This document shows positions 16,864 through 25,982 of a stretch of DNA of 64,000 bases, piece after piece. The notes under the pieces are model-generated. The model ran no database searches, was not told the DNA's origin, and saw only the letters and a program-made list of their open reading frames with translations. Positions within the stretch are counted from its first letter, which is position 1. Every line of letters starts with the position of its first letter. The stretch is from Actinomadura opuntiae (GTDB taxonomy: Bacteria; Actinomycetota; Actinomycetes; Streptosporangiales; Streptosporangiaceae): positions 124,001 to 188,000 of the forward strand of contig NZ_JASNWF010000004.1 in assembly GCF_030283205.1 (NCBI RefSeq), given 5' to 3'. Position numbers and translations under genes: made by a program.

Positions 16864-18084
16864 GTGCGATGGTTCCCGCCGCGACTGTCCCGCGCCGCCC
16901 GCCGCGCGGCCGCCGCGCCGCCCCCGCCCGTCCCGGTCAGCCCGCTCGCGCTGCTGATGGGACGGGACGAGGTCGCGCTGGCCGGGCTGCGCGGCCGGCG
17001 GCTCGTCCGGGGCCAGCGGGTGCTGGTCACCGGCGCCTGCGGGACGGTGGGGTCGGCGCTGTGCCGGCAGGTCGGCCGGCTGGAGCCGGCGGCGCTGTGC
17101 CTGGTCGACAAGGACGCGGACGGCCTCGCGCGGCTGGCCGGGCAGCTGCGCCGCGAGCTCGCGGACGGCCCCGCCGAGGTGCGGGTCACGGCCGCCGAGG
17201 CCGACGTGCGGGACGCCGAGCGCGTCGCCGCGGTCGTCGCGGCAGCGCGCCCGGAGCTGCTGTTCCACACCGCCGGGCAGAACGAACTGGCGAAGGTGGA
17301 GCAGGACCCGTGCCGGGGCGTCGCCGACAACGTCGTCGGCACCCGGCACGTGGTCGACAGCGCGGTCCGGCACGACGTGCAGCGGCTGGTGTTCGTCTCC
17401 TCCGACAAGGCCGCCGACCCGACCTCGGTGCTCGGGGCGACGATGCGGCTCGGCGAGCTGCTGCTGCGCACCGCGACGGGCGGCCCGACGTGCTTCGCGG
17501 CGGTCCGCGTCGGCAACGTCATCGGCGAGGCCGGGGCGCTGCTCAGCCTGCTCGCGCACCGCATCTCCTCCGGCGAGGTCGTCACCATCACCCATCCGGA
17601 GGTGGCGCGGCACTTCATGACGGTGGCGGAGGCGGCGGGCCTGCTGATCGAGGCGGCGGCGCTGGCGGAGGAGGCGGAGACGTTCGTGCTGGACATGGGC
17701 CGTCCCGTCCCGGTCGTGGAGCTGGTGCACCGGTACGCCGAGCAGCTGCGGCTGCCGGAGGTGACGATCCGGTTCAGCGGGCTCGGCCCCGGCGAGAAGC
17801 TCGCGGAGAAGGCGTTCGCCGACTCCGAGCGGCGGATCCGCACCGCGCACCCGAAGATCTGGGCGACCCGGCCGGCATCGCCGCCCGCCGGGCTGCCGCT
17901 GCTGCTGGACGAGCTGGCGGCGGCGGCCGGGGCCGGCGACGACGTGCGGGTGCGGCTGCTGCTGCGCCGGCTGCTGCCGGAGTACCACCCGGTGCGGCGC
18001 CCGCTCCCGGCCGGTGACCCGCCGCCGCCCGGCCCCTCTTGTCTGTGCAACACAGGGTGCAGCCCCGACCCTCCCGGCCTGTGA
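16864..18084 (+). CDS. CapD/FlaA1-like nucleotide-sugar dehydratase/epimerase, soluble form
   Basis: A 406-residue Rossmann enzyme of the polysaccharide biosynthesis CapD group. It has VTGACGTVGSALCRQ for NAD(P) binding, FHTAGQNELAKVEQDP, and the family motif SSDKAADPTSVLGATMRLGE, in which the lysine of SxDKA is kept. The four N-terminal membrane helices of WbpM-type proteins are missing, as in soluble FlaA1-type enzymes. The GATKR of many relatives reads GATMR here, so the exact reaction (4,6-dehydration or epimerisation of a UDP-amino sugar) is uncertain. GTG start two bases after the aminotransferase stop. The C-terminal 40 residues are Pro-rich. Confidence 0.8.
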   Translation: MRWFPPRLSRAARRAAAAPPPPVPVSPLALLMGRDEVALAGLRGRRLVRGQRVLVTGACGTVGSALCRQVGRLEPAALCLVDKDADGLARLAGQLRRELADGPAEVRVTAAEADVRDAERVAAVVAAARPELLFHTAGQNELAKVEQDPCRGVADNVVGTRHVVDSAVRHDVQRLVFVSSDKAADPTSVLGATMRLGELLLRTATGGPTCFAAVRVGNVIGEAGALLSLLAHRISSGEVVTITHPEVARHFMTVAEAAGLLIEAAALAEEAETFVLDMGRPVPVVELVHRYAEQLRLPEVTIRFSGLGPGEKLAEKAFADSERRIRTAHPKIWATRPASPPAGLPLLLDELAAAAGAGDDVRVRLLLRRLLPEYHPVRRPLPAGDPPPPGPSCLCNTGCSPDPPGL

Positions 18085-19313
18085 GGTGCGCGTTGAGTAC
18101 GAGCAGGAAGCTCCGAGTCGCCACGGTGATCACCCGGTTCAACGGCGGTGCCGGCCAGGTGGCGCTGAACGGCGCGCTGGCGCTGCCGGACGACGCGTAC
18201 GAGCGCGCGATCGTCACCGGCGGCGTCGGCATGGACAGCCGGGCCCGCGCGTCCCGCGACACCGTCCTGTACGGCGACGAGGCGGTGGCGAACGCGGCGG
18301 CGGGCGACCTGACGCCGCGCGCGCACGCCGCCGGGATGGAGATCGTGCAGGTCGGGCCGCTGGTCCCGCAGATCTCGCCGCGCGACGACCTCGCCGCGCT
18401 GAAGACGCTGACGCGGGTGCTCGCTGAGGGGCGCTACGACGTCGTCCACACCCACAGCGCGAAGGGCGGCGTGATCGGGCGGGTCGCGGCGGCCCGCGCG
18501 GGCGTTCCCCGGATCGTGCACACCTGGCACGGGTTCCCCTTCAACGAGTTCCAGTCGTGGGCGCGGCGCGGCGTCTACATCCGGCTGGAGCGGATCGCCG
18601 CGAAGCGCACCGACGCGTTCCTGGCGATCGGGTCGGAGACGGTGACGACCGCGCTGCGCCTCGGGCTGGCCACGCCGGAGCGGGTCCGGCTGTCGTGGCC
18701 GGCGGTGGACGTGGACGCCTACGCGACCGCGACCGGGTCCCGCGCGCAGGCCCGCCGCCGCCTGGACCTGCCGCTCGGGGTGAAGGTGGTCGGCGCGATC
18801 GGGCGGCTGACGTTCCAGAAGGGCCCGGAGATCTTCGCCAAGGCGCTGGCGCGGCTGCCCGACGACGTGTTCGGGCTGTGGGTCGGCGGCGGCCCGATGG
18901 CCGACGAGCTGGACGAGCTGACCGCCCGGCTCGGCATCGGCGAGCGGATGCGCTGGCTCGGCCACCGCGACGACGTCGCCGACGTGCTGCCCGCGTTCGA
19001 CCTGATGGCGATGCCGTCCCGCTGGGAGGGGCTGCCGTGCGTGCTGGTCGAGGCGATCGGCGCGGGGATCCCGCTGGTCGCCACGGCCGTCCCGTCCAAC
19101 CAGGACCTGGTGCTCGCCGGCGAGACCGGGATGCTCGTCCGGCCGGAGGACCCCGAGCAGCTGGCCACCGCGATCGGCGCGCTGCTGGACGACCCGGCCG
19201 CCGCCGCGCGAATGGCCGAGCGGGCCCGCGCCCGGGTGGGCGACTGGTTCTCCCCCGCGCATCTCGGGACCGTCCTGGACGAGACCTACCGAGGAAGCTC
19301 CAAGCGCCCATGA
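18081..19313 (+). CDS. GT4 family glycosyltransferase
   Basis: A 410-residue GT-B transferase with an N-terminal acceptor domain (VATVITRFNGGAGQVALNGAL; VHTHSAKGGVIGRVAARAG-like stretch) and a C-terminal nucleotide-sugar domain (VGAIGRLTFQKGPEIFAKAL; MPSRWEGLPCVLVEAIGAGIPLVAT, read in parts), containing the EGLPCVLVEA version of the E-x7-E motif. It is the only glycosyltransferase in the cluster besides the initiating transferase. The GTG start shares GTGA with the stop of the previous gene; a TTG at 18093 behind GAGGTG is a possible alternative start. Confidence 0.9.
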   Translation: MRCALSTSRKLRVATVITRFNGGAGQVALNGALALPDDAYERAIVTGGVGMDSRARASRDTVLYGDEAVANAAAGDLTPRAHAAGMEIVQVGPLVPQISPRDDLAALKTLTRVLAEGRYDVVHTHSAKGGVIGRVAAARAGVPRIVHTWHGFPFNEFQSWARRGVYIRLERIAAKRTDAFLAIGSETVTTALRLGLATPERVRLSWPAVDVDAYATATGSRAQARRRLDLPLGVKVVGAIGRLTFQKGPEIFAKALARLPDDVFGLWVGGGPMADELDELTARLGIGERMRWLGHRDDVADVLPAFDLMAMPSRWEGLPCVLVEAIGAGIPLVATAVPSNQDLVLAGETGMLVRPEDPEQLATAIGALLDDPAAAARMAERARARVGDWFSPAHLGTVLDETYRGSSKRP

Positions 19314-20704
19314 CCGCACTGATGCCGACGCAGCCGGGGGCGCGCAGGGGCGTCCCGCCCCGGGACGCCCCGGCCGGAGCACCGCCCGCCGCCCCGCCGG
19401 AGCCGCCGGCGCTGCGGCGGCGGTGGCCGCTGACGTCGGTCGCCCTGGTGCTCGGCATCGCGTCGCTGCCGATGCTGATGCCGGCCGGGCTGCCGCCGGG
19501 CCCCGGCAACACCGGGCTGCCCGACCTCGCGCTCATCGGCCTGTCCGCCGTGACGCTGCTGTGGGCGGGCACCCGGGGGCTGCCGGTGCGCTGGCCGTTC
19601 CTGGTCCCCACCCTGATGACGATCATCGCCGGGGGGATCGCCGCGGTCGTCAACCAGGCCGGCACGCTCACCCTGGTCAAGGACCTGTTCGTGCTGATGT
19701 GGGCGGTGTGCATCGCCAACCTCGGCCGCGACCCGAAGATGCTGCGGCTGGCGCTGCGCTCGTTCGTGGTGATCGGGACGTTCTACGCGGTCGTCGAGAT
19801 CCTCGGGATGATCCTCGGCATCGAGGCGATGTCCGGCAAGCAGCTCGACGGCGAGCGCGCGATGTTCACCTTCGGCGACGCGAACTACGCCTCCAACTGG
19901 TTCATCTGCATCCTCTTCATCGTCCGCGCGACCCGGTACCCGCACAAGCGGTGGCACCGCTGGACGGTCTGCGCCGTCGTCCTCGTCGCCGAGGGGCTGA
20001 CCGGCTCCAACGGCGGGCTCCTCGCCCTGTGCGTCGCGCTGCTGCTCGGCCACCTGTTCCGGCTGGTCCGCGAGGGCAAGGCGCATCACGCGCTCGCCGT
20101 CGGCACGCTGGCGTTCCTCATCGCCGGCACCGGTGTCGCGGTGGTCACCCTCGTGAACATCCAGCCCTACCTCGACCGGGCCAGCCAGATGTCCCCGGTG
20201 CTCCGCGACTCCATCGGCCGCACCACCGGGGAGAGCACCGAGTCGCGCAGCTCCGTCAACGCCGCGACCCTCCAGATGCTGGAGGAGCAGACGCGGCCGT
20301 GGGGCATCGGCCCCAACCAGACCCGGCCGCAGATGCTCGCGCGGCAGTACGGGTACGTCCGCGAGGCGCACAACGACTACATCGCCGCGGTGCTGGAACG
20401 CGGGTTCCTCGGCGGGGTCGCGCTGATCACGCTGCTGTTCGTGCTGATCCGGCGGTGCGTGCGGATCGCGCGCCGGGGCGCGCTGACCGCCGAGTACGCG
20501 GCGCTCGTCCCGCGCCCGGAGATGTTCGGCGCGCTCCTCGCGGTGTTCCTGGTGTCCGCGCTGTTCTACCAGACCCTGCACTACCGGCACGGCTGGGCGT
20601 TCTTCGGCCTGGTCGCCGCCCTCGACCTCTTCGGAAGACGCGCCTCCCCAGCCGGAGGACCCCCCGCGACCCCGGACGGCCCCGCCCCGGAGGGAGCCCG
20701 ATGA
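19310..20704 (+). CDS. O-antigen ligase/polymerase (Wzy-like) membrane protein
   Basis: A 464-residue integral membrane protein with about ten hydrophobic segments and the Wzy_C/O-antigen ligase pattern: a large loop carrying TTGESTESRSSVNAATLQML, WGIGPNQTRP and the conserved EAHNDYIAAVLERGFLGG. It would polymerise lipid-linked repeat units on the outer face of the membrane. The ATG start overlaps the glycosyltransferase stop (ATGA). The N-terminal 40 residues are Pro/Ala-rich and cytosolic. The polymerase role follows from the family and from the neighbouring flippase. Confidence 0.85.
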   Translation: MTALMPTQPGARRGVPPRDAPAGAPPAAPPEPPALRRRWPLTSVALVLGIASLPMLMPAGLPPGPGNTGLPDLALIGLSAVTLLWAGTRGLPVRWPFLVPTLMTIIAGGIAAVVNQAGTLTLVKDLFVLMWAVCIANLGRDPKMLRLALRSFVVIGTFYAVVEILGMILGIEAMSGKQLDGERAMFTFGDANYASNWFICILFIVRATRYPHKRWHRWTVCAVVLVAEGLTGSNGGLLALCVALLLGHLFRLVREGKAHHALAVGTLAFLIAGTGVAVVTLVNIQPYLDRASQMSPVLRDSIGRTTGESTESRSSVNAATLQMLEEQTRPWGIGPNQTRPQMLARQYGYVREAHNDYIAAVLERGFLGGVALITLLFVLIRRCVRIARRGALTAEYAALVPRPEMFGALLAVFLVSALFYQTLHYRHGWAFFGLVAALDLFGRRASPAGGPPATPDGPAPEGAR

Positions 20705-22065
20705 CCGACACCCAGCAGCCGACGACGGTCCCGGCCGCCGAAGCGGACGCCGGAAGGCTGCGGCGGCGGCTTCTCGCGCTCGTCGCCGGGAACATGGCCG
20801 GGCGCGTCGGCGCGCTCGCGTCGCTCGGCGTCGCGACGATCCTGGTCGCGCGGATCGGCGGGCCGAAGCTCGTCGGCGCGTTCACGCTCGTGCGGATCCT
20901 GCCGGGGCTGCTGTGCCAGCTGTCCAGCGCCGGGCTGCCCGGCGCCGCGCCCTACTTCCTGGCCCGCGACTCCTACGACCAGAGCCGGGTGCGGCCCACG
21001 CTGGCGTGGCTGACCGTCATCGGCGCGGTGCTCGGCGGGGCCGGCTGGCTCGCTCTCAGCCCGCTGTTCTACCTGGTGTTCTTCAAGTCGTTCGGGATCT
21101 GGATCACGGTCGCCGCGGCGGCGCCGTCGTTCACGCAGGGGTTCGTGTCGGTCGGCAAGGGCCTGCTGCAGGGCACCGACGACCAGCCCGGCGCGAGCCT
21201 CGCCATCGCGGTCGAGGAGTTCGTGTTCGTGCCGATCTACCTGGTGCTGCTGACCGGCTGGTACGGGCCCGGCGCGCTGATCACCGGGCTGGTGCTCGCC
21301 GACGTCGCGGCGGCGGCGTGGATCGCGCGGCGCCTGGCGACCCGCGGGTTCTTCCGCGGCTGGGGACGGGCCGACCGGCGCCTCGGCCGCACGATCGCCG
21401 GATACGGGGTGCGCGGCTACGTCGGGCAGCTCATCGACCTGCTGCAACTGCGGTTCGACATGGCGCTGCTCGGCGCGCTCGCCGGCCCGAAGGTGCTCGG
21501 CGTGTACACGGTCGCGAGCAAGTTCGCCGAGCTGGTACAGCTGCCCGGCCTCGCCGTGAACTACGTGCTCTACCCCGACTTCGCCAAGGAGGACCGGGGC
21601 AGGGCGACCCGGCGCACCGCGCGCCTCATCCTGCCCGCGCTCGGGGTGTCCGTGCTCGCCGCGGTCCCGCTCGCGCTCGTCGCCGGGACCGCGCTGCCGT
21701 GGATCTTCGGGGACGTGTTCGACGACGCGGTCGTGCCCACCTACATCCGGCTCGCCGGCGTCGTCACGTTCGGCGTCACCGGGCTGATCATGGCGTACCT
21801 GTACGGGGTCGGGCGGCCGGGCGCCGCGTCCACCGGGCAGGGCATCGGGCTGGTCGTCGTCGTGGTGGCCGGCGCGATCCTGATCCCCCGGCACGGCGCC
21901 GTCGGCGCGGCGATCGCCACGTCGGTCTCGTTCGTCGCCACCACCGCGGCGCTGCTGGCCTGGTTCCAGCACGTCCGCAAGACCGCCGCCCGCGAACCCG
22001 GCCCCGCACCCGCCGCACCCGCCGCGCCCGCGGCCGAAGACCCTGCTCCGCACAGCAAGGGGTGA
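20701..22065 (+). CDS. Polysaccharide flippase (Wzx/MOP superfamily)
   Basis: A 454-residue membrane protein with about twelve to fourteen hydrophobic segments and the polysaccharide-transport family pattern (NMAGRVGALASLGVATILVARIGGPKLVGAFTLVR, read in parts; GVRGYVGQLIDLLQLRFDMALLG; GVYTVASKFAELVQLPG). It should flip undecaprenyl-linked repeat units across the membrane. The ATG overlaps the polymerase stop by four bases. The last 30 residues are an Ala/Pro tail. Confidence 0.88.
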   Translation: MTDTQQPTTVPAAEADAGRLRRRLLALVAGNMAGRVGALASLGVATILVARIGGPKLVGAFTLVRILPGLLCQLSSAGLPGAAPYFLARDSYDQSRVRPTLAWLTVIGAVLGGAGWLALSPLFYLVFFKSFGIWITVAAAAPSFTQGFVSVGKGLLQGTDDQPGASLAIAVEEFVFVPIYLVLLTGWYGPGALITGLVLADVAAAAWIARRLATRGFFRGWGRADRRLGRTIAGYGVRGYVGQLIDLLQLRFDMALLGALAGPKVLGVYTVASKFAELVQLPGLAVNYVLYPDFAKEDRGRATRRTARLILPALGVSVLAAVPLALVAGTALPWIFGDVFDDAVVPTYIRLAGVVTFGVTGLIMAYLYGVGRPGAASTGQGIGLVVVVVAGAILIPRHGAVGAAIATSVSFVATTAALLAWFQHVRKTAAREPGPAPAAPAAPAAEDPAPHSKG

Positions 22066-22067
22066 CC

Positions 22068-22844
22068 ATGTCCGAGGACCACACCGAACTCGCGACCCGG
22101 CCCGTCGACCCGTCCGACGGCGTCGCGCCGTCGGCGGCGCGCCGCGCGCTGGACATCGCCGGGGCGCTCGCGGGGCTGGTGCTGCTCAGCGTCCCGCTGG
22201 TGCTCGTCTACCTGCTGGTCCGGCTGTCCAGCCCGGGCCCCGGGGTGTTCCGGCAGACCCGCGTCGGGCAGGGCGGCCGGCCGTTCACCATGTACAAGTT
22301 CCGGACGATGCGCCAGGGCGTCGGCGGGCTCACCGTCACCGCCAACTGCGACCCGCGGCTCACCCGGATCGGCAAGCTGCTGCGGCAGTGGTCGCTGGAC
22401 GAGCTGCCGCAGCTGGTGAACGTGCTGCGCGGGCAGATGACGCTGGTCGGGCCGCGCCCGGAGACCTACGACCTCGCGGTGCACTACGACGCGCACTCGC
22501 GGTGGATCTTCGACCACCGGCCGGGGCTGACCGGGGTGTCGGAGGTCCGGTTCCGCGACTTCGACGTGCTCGGCCCCGGCGAGGAGGTCGACCTCGTCAA
22601 CTACATCGAGCGGATCGTCCCGGCGCGGGTCGCGGTGGACGCGGTCTACCTGCGCGACCCGTCGATGCGGCAGACGCTGCGGGCGCTGTGGGACACCGTC
22701 CGGCACATCCTCGGATTCACGATCCCGCCGCTCCAGGTGAGGGCGGACGGGACCGTCGAGGAGGCCGCCGGCAGGGCCGGCGGCCCGGCGGCGGACACCG
22801 CCGCCCGCACGCCCGCCGCCGAGGAGCCCGGCTCCGCGGCGTAG
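22068..22844 (+). CDS. Initiating sugar transferase (WbaP/WcaJ catalytic domain, monotopic PGT)
   Basis: A 258-residue phosphoglycosyl transferase that puts the first sugar-1-phosphate on undecaprenyl phosphate. One N-terminal re-entrant hydrophobic segment (LVLLSVPLVLVYLLVRLSSP) is followed by the family core: GPGVFRQTRVGQGGRPF, MYKFRTMR, TRIGKLLRQWSLDELPQL and LVGPRPE, with the catalytic DE in SLDELPQ. It lacks the four-helix N-terminal part of WbaP, so it is the short form. It starts two bases after the flippase stop. The C-terminal 35 residues are Ala/Gly-rich. Confidence 0.92.
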   Translation: MSEDHTELATRPVDPSDGVAPSAARRALDIAGALAGLVLLSVPLVLVYLLVRLSSPGPGVFRQTRVGQGGRPFTMYKFRTMRQGVGGLTVTANCDPRLTRIGKLLRQWSLDELPQLVNVLRGQMTLVGPRPETYDLAVHYDAHSRWIFDHRPGLTGVSEVRFRDFDVLGPGEEVDLVNYIERIVPARVAVDAVYLRDPSMRQTLRALWDTVRHILGFTIPPLQVRADGTVEEAAGRAGGPAADTAARTPAAEEPGSAA

Positions 22845-22869
22845 AGACCCCGACCGGGGAGAGGGAGAC

Positions 22870-23796
22870 ATGGACATCGGGGACGTCCGGTTCAAGGTCT
22901 CGGCCGTCGCGGCCGCGGTGGTGCTGGTGGCCGGGTTCCTCCTCTACCTGCAGCACCGGTCGTCGTCGAGCGCGGACGAGCCGTACAGCGGCCCGCCCGC
23001 GACGCCCGGCTCGCCCGCCGCCCCGCCCGGCCAGACCCGCCGCATCGCGCTCAACACCCAGCCGTCGGACTACCCGGCGCTGAAGCGGCTCGGCTACGAC
23101 CTCGTCGACGCCAAGCCGGAGGACGCGCTCGTCGCGGGCGTCCCGGACGGGATGCAGGCGCTGCTGTGGGTCGGCAACTTCACCTGCGGCTCCTTCGACC
23201 TGGACTACGGCGAGTTCACGCGGGCCGTGCAGCGGTACGGGCGCGACCCGAAGGTGTACGGGTGGTACCTGTCGGACGAGCCGGACACCGGGCGCTGCCC
23301 GAAGATCGCCGGGGAGATCCGGCGCCGCGCCGACTACATCCGGCAGAACGCGCCGGGCCAGGTCTCGTTCATCTCGCTGACCGACTGGCCTATGAAGCAG
23401 CTCGCGCCGAAGCGGGTCGGCGTCGACCTCTACGGCCTCGACCCCTACCCCTGCAAGGGCTCCGCGGACGTGCAGGAGTCGTGCAACATCGGGGCGATCG
23501 ACCGGATGGTGCGGCTGGCCGACGACGCCGGCATCCCGCGCGCGAAGGTCGCGCCCGTCCTGCAGACGTTCGGGCAGGGCTGCTCCAAGGGCGACAAGCA
23601 GTACTGGCTGCCGACGCAGGCCCAGTTCCGCAGGATCCTCGCCCGCTGGGACAAGCTCGCGCCGCGTCCCCGGCTGGAGATCTCCTACTCGTGGGGCCAC
23701 CAGTCCGAATGGGCGTGCCCGTCGCTGGCGGACGCGTCCGGCGGCGACCATCCCGACCTGCAGAGCATCATGAAGACCCGCAACACCGGCAGGTGA
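22870..23796 (+). CDS. Membrane-anchored glycosidase-like (TIM-barrel) protein
   Basis: A 308-residue protein with one N-terminal membrane segment (VSAVAAAVVLVAGFLLYL), a Pro/Gly/Ser linker and a domain whose strand-end motifs look like a glycoside hydrolase barrel (GYDLVDAKPED; LLWVGNFTCGSFDLDYGEF; VYGWYLSDEPDTGRCP with a likely acid in SDEPD; VGVDLYGLDPYPCKG; LEISYSWGHQSEWACP). Several cysteines suggest disulfides outside the cell. As the last gene of the exopolysaccharide operon it may trim or release the polymer. The family was not identified with certainty. Confidence 0.6.
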   Translation: MDIGDVRFKVSAVAAAVVLVAGFLLYLQHRSSSSADEPYSGPPATPGSPAAPPGQTRRIALNTQPSDYPALKRLGYDLVDAKPEDALVAGVPDGMQALLWVGNFTCGSFDLDYGEFTRAVQRYGRDPKVYGWYLSDEPDTGRCPKIAGEIRRRADYIRQNAPGQVSFISLTDWPMKQLAPKRVGVDLYGLDPYPCKGSADVQESCNIGAIDRMVRLADDAGIPRAKVAPVLQTFGQGCSKGDKQYWLPTQAQFRRILARWDKLAPRPRLEISYSWGHQSEWACPSLADASGGDHPDLQSIMKTRNTGR

Positions 23797-23823
23797 GCCC
23801 ACCCCGCGAACGCGAGGGCCCGG

Positions 23824-24033
23824 TCACCGCCCGCTGTGGTCGGCGACCGCCGGGTGCCCGTCCGACGGCAGCGGCAGGCTGAACGACCCGGTCTTCAGCG
23901 CCAGGACCTCCATCCCGGCGACGAGCAGCACGAACACCACGGCCATCAGGCCCAGCTGCACCCGGTTCGGTTTCCTGCCCTCGAGCCGGCGGTTCAGTCC
24001 GTCCCTGAAAGCCGCCCAGGTCCCGCGTTTCAC
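23824..24033 (-). CDS. Small single-pass membrane protein
   Basis: About 69 residues: a basic N terminus (GTWAAFRDGLNRRLEGRKPNR), one membrane segment (VQLGLMAVVFVLLVAGMEVLAL) and a short outside tail. A GTG at 24033 lies at good spacing from GAAGAGG; another GTG at 24039 abuts that site and is less likely. It is convergent with the exopolysaccharide operon. No family was recognised; the codon use looks genuine. Confidence 0.5.
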   Translation of the reverse strand: MKRGTWAAFRDGLNRRLEGRKPNRVQLGLMAVVFVLLVAGMEVLALKTGSFSLPLPSDGHPAVADHSGR

Positions 24034-24088
24034 GCGCACCTCTTCAACCCCCCATTAACCACCAGAAACTTAACACAAAACGCGCAAC

Positions 24089-24131
24089 GCCCGGCCCGGA
24101 CACGCCCCCTGTCGACGTGTCCGGCCCGGGC
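24089..24131. terminator. Hairpin after the metallo-beta-lactamase/Rieske gene
   Basis: GCCCGGCCCGGACACG (24089-24104) pairs with CGTGTCCGGCCCGGGC (24116-24131) apart from one transposed base pair, with an eleven-base loop. It lies about 25 bases past the stop codon of the minus-strand fusion gene and is followed by an A/T-rich stretch on that strand (TTTTGTGTTAAGTTTCTGG direction), which makes it a convincing terminator. Confidence 0.7.
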
Positions 24132-24156
24132 CTCAGGAGAGCCTCGCTGGTTCGGC

Positions 24157-25722
24157 TCAGCAGACGCGGCGGCTGGTCAGGTTCGCGGCGCGCGCGTTGA
24201 CGCACGCGCCGGTGGCCAGGTCGAACGCGAAGTTGTGCGCCAGGCAGTGCACCTGCCCCTCGCGGATGACCGCGCCGACCGACAGGTCCTCGCCGGCGTG
24301 CGGGCAGTAGCGCGGGATGTCGTAGCTCCCGCCGGCCCACTCCACGGTGATCCGCTCGCTCTCGTCGCGGCCCGTCTCGTACTCCTCGACGGCGCGCAGC
24401 GCGGGCGCGTTCGCGTGTTTGAGCAGCCCCACCAGGTAGTCGTTGTAGACGTCCGGGTCGCGGTAGAGGCTGAGCCGGAAGGAGATGAGCAGGTCCTCCC
24501 AGGCCATCCGGCCGGCCAGCACCGAGTCCAGCCAGCGGCCGGCGGTGGTGATCCGGTAGTGCGGGCGGGCGCCGGGGGACGCCGGCCCGGCGGTCAGCCC
24601 GTCCGGGGAGAAGTCCACGTCCCAGACGCCGCCGTTCGGCCCGGTGATCTCGAACCGGACGAGCATCGCGATCTGCCGCAGGAAGTAGTCGCTGAGCGAG
24701 CCGAGGTGCTCGAAGTGGGCGACGAACCGGTCGTACAGGTCCGGGCCCGGCTCCGGGTACTCGGCGAGGACGCCCTCGATCAGCTCCTTGCGGTCCTCGG
24801 CGTACTGCTTGAGGTAGGCCGGGCGCTCGTCGTCGGCGAAGGAGAACTCCGCCGAGACGGGGTCGCGGACGACCTCGCCGGTGTCCAGGTCGACGGTGTC
24901 GCCGGGCTTGAAGCAGTCCCAGCGCTGGCCGGGCAGGTGCTCGCGCAGCCACCGGGTGGAGACCTCGGGGTCGCAGAACGCCCCGTCCCGCTGGCCGAGC
25001 ACCCAGTTGAGGCGGTCGACCTCGCCGTCCAGGAAGCACGGCGGCCCGGCGAACGGGACGGCGAGCTCGGGGGCGGTCTGCCGGACGAGCCGCTGCGCGG
25101 CGCGCAGCTTGGAGGTCCGCTTGTCCATCGAGACCCTGGCCATCTCCTCGGGCGGGTACTCGTAGCAGATCGGATGCCAGGACGCGCCGGAGGTCTGCAG
25201 CGCCATCAGGTCGAGCCGGCCGCCCGCCAGGTGCTTGGCGCGGCGGGCCTGCGCGGCGGTGAGCCGGGCGTCGTTGCAGTGCAGGATCCCGCGCCCGTCC
25301 GCGACGACGAGAAAGGCCGCGTCATGGCACATCGGCGATAGTTCCGGAATGACCGTTATCCAGGAGCCCCGATTGTCGAGCGGGAATTTCTCCCAGGGCG
25401 CTATCTCGATTACCTGGCGGGAACCCGCGGCCTCCGCCATCCGTTCCCGGAACGCCGGGCCCGGATAGCGCGGAATGAGGATCCGGGTCCGCTCCGGAAG
25501 CCGGCCGATGACCCAGGGGTCGAAATGATCAAGGTGCTCGTGCGAGACGGCGACCCAGTCCGCGTCGAGCAACCGATCGAGGTCGAGGTGATCGTTTCTG
25601 GGGTACTGGTGCCAGGCCCCGATAAAGGCCCCCGTTGGAGCGAGCCACGGGTCTGCGAGCAGGTGGAACGCCCGGGCGTGCACCGACACCCCCGCGTGTC
25701 CGGTAAATGTGACCGTCGGCAT
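24157..25722 (-). CDS. Metallo-beta-lactamase-fold protein fused to a C-terminal Rieske [2Fe-2S] domain
   Basis: A 521-residue soluble protein. Residues 1-260 are an UlaG/CMAH-like metallo-beta-lactamase fold with the metal motif SHEHLDHFDPW and an AGPPCFLD segment. The middle part (about 270-430) has no assignment. The C-terminal 80 residues are a Rieske cluster domain with CPHAGED and CLAHNFAFD (CxH...CxxH). CMP-N-acetylneuraminate hydroxylase joins the same two folds in the reverse order, so an oxygenase acting on a sugar nucleotide or amide is possible. It lies next to the exopolysaccharide locus. ATG 25722 is chosen because the metallo fold starts there; the longer open frame is Arg/Pro-rich and unlikely. 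Confidence 0.8.
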   Translation of the reverse strand: MPTVTFTGHAGVSVHARAFHLLADPWLAPTGAFIGAWHQYPRNDHLDLDRLLDADWVAVSHEHLDHFDPWVIGRLPERTRILIPRYPGPAFRERMAEAAGSRQVIEIAPWEKFPLDNRGSWITVIPELSPMCHDAAFLVVADGRGILHCNDARLTAAQARRAKHLAGGRLDLMALQTSGASWHPICYEYPPEEMARVSMDKRTSKLRAAQRLVRQTAPELAVPFAGPPCFLDGEVDRLNWVLGQRDGAFCDPEVSTRWLREHLPGQRWDCFKPGDTVDLDTGEVVRDPVSAEFSFADDERPAYLKQYAEDRKELIEGVLAEYPEPGPDLYDRFVAHFEHLGSLSDYFLRQIAMLVRFEITGPNGGVWDVDFSPDGLTAGPASPGARPHYRITTAGRWLDSVLAGRMAWEDLLISFRLSLYRDPDVYNDYLVGLLKHANAPALRAVEEYETGRDESERITVEWAGGSYDIPRYCPHAGEDLSVGAVIREGQVHCLAHNFAFDLATGACVNARAANLTSRRVC

Positions 25723-25982
25723 GCTGCGAGGGTCTCTCGCCGGCCTCGCGGGCGCACCCGCCGCAATGCGCAAAGCGGCTACGCCGTAGGCATGAAGAAA
25801 ATGCCACAAGCCGAACTGACAATCCTGACTTAGACGCTCGAAGAAAGACCCGAGTTTACCCGGATCCGCGCATGTCCACTTCCGGTCAGGCACCGGTCTG
25901 TTGCGGTCAATTGACTGGACACGACCGGGCACGCGGGGTGACCGTCGAAGGCGGTGCTGGTAAATAGGACGGGGGTCCATTC

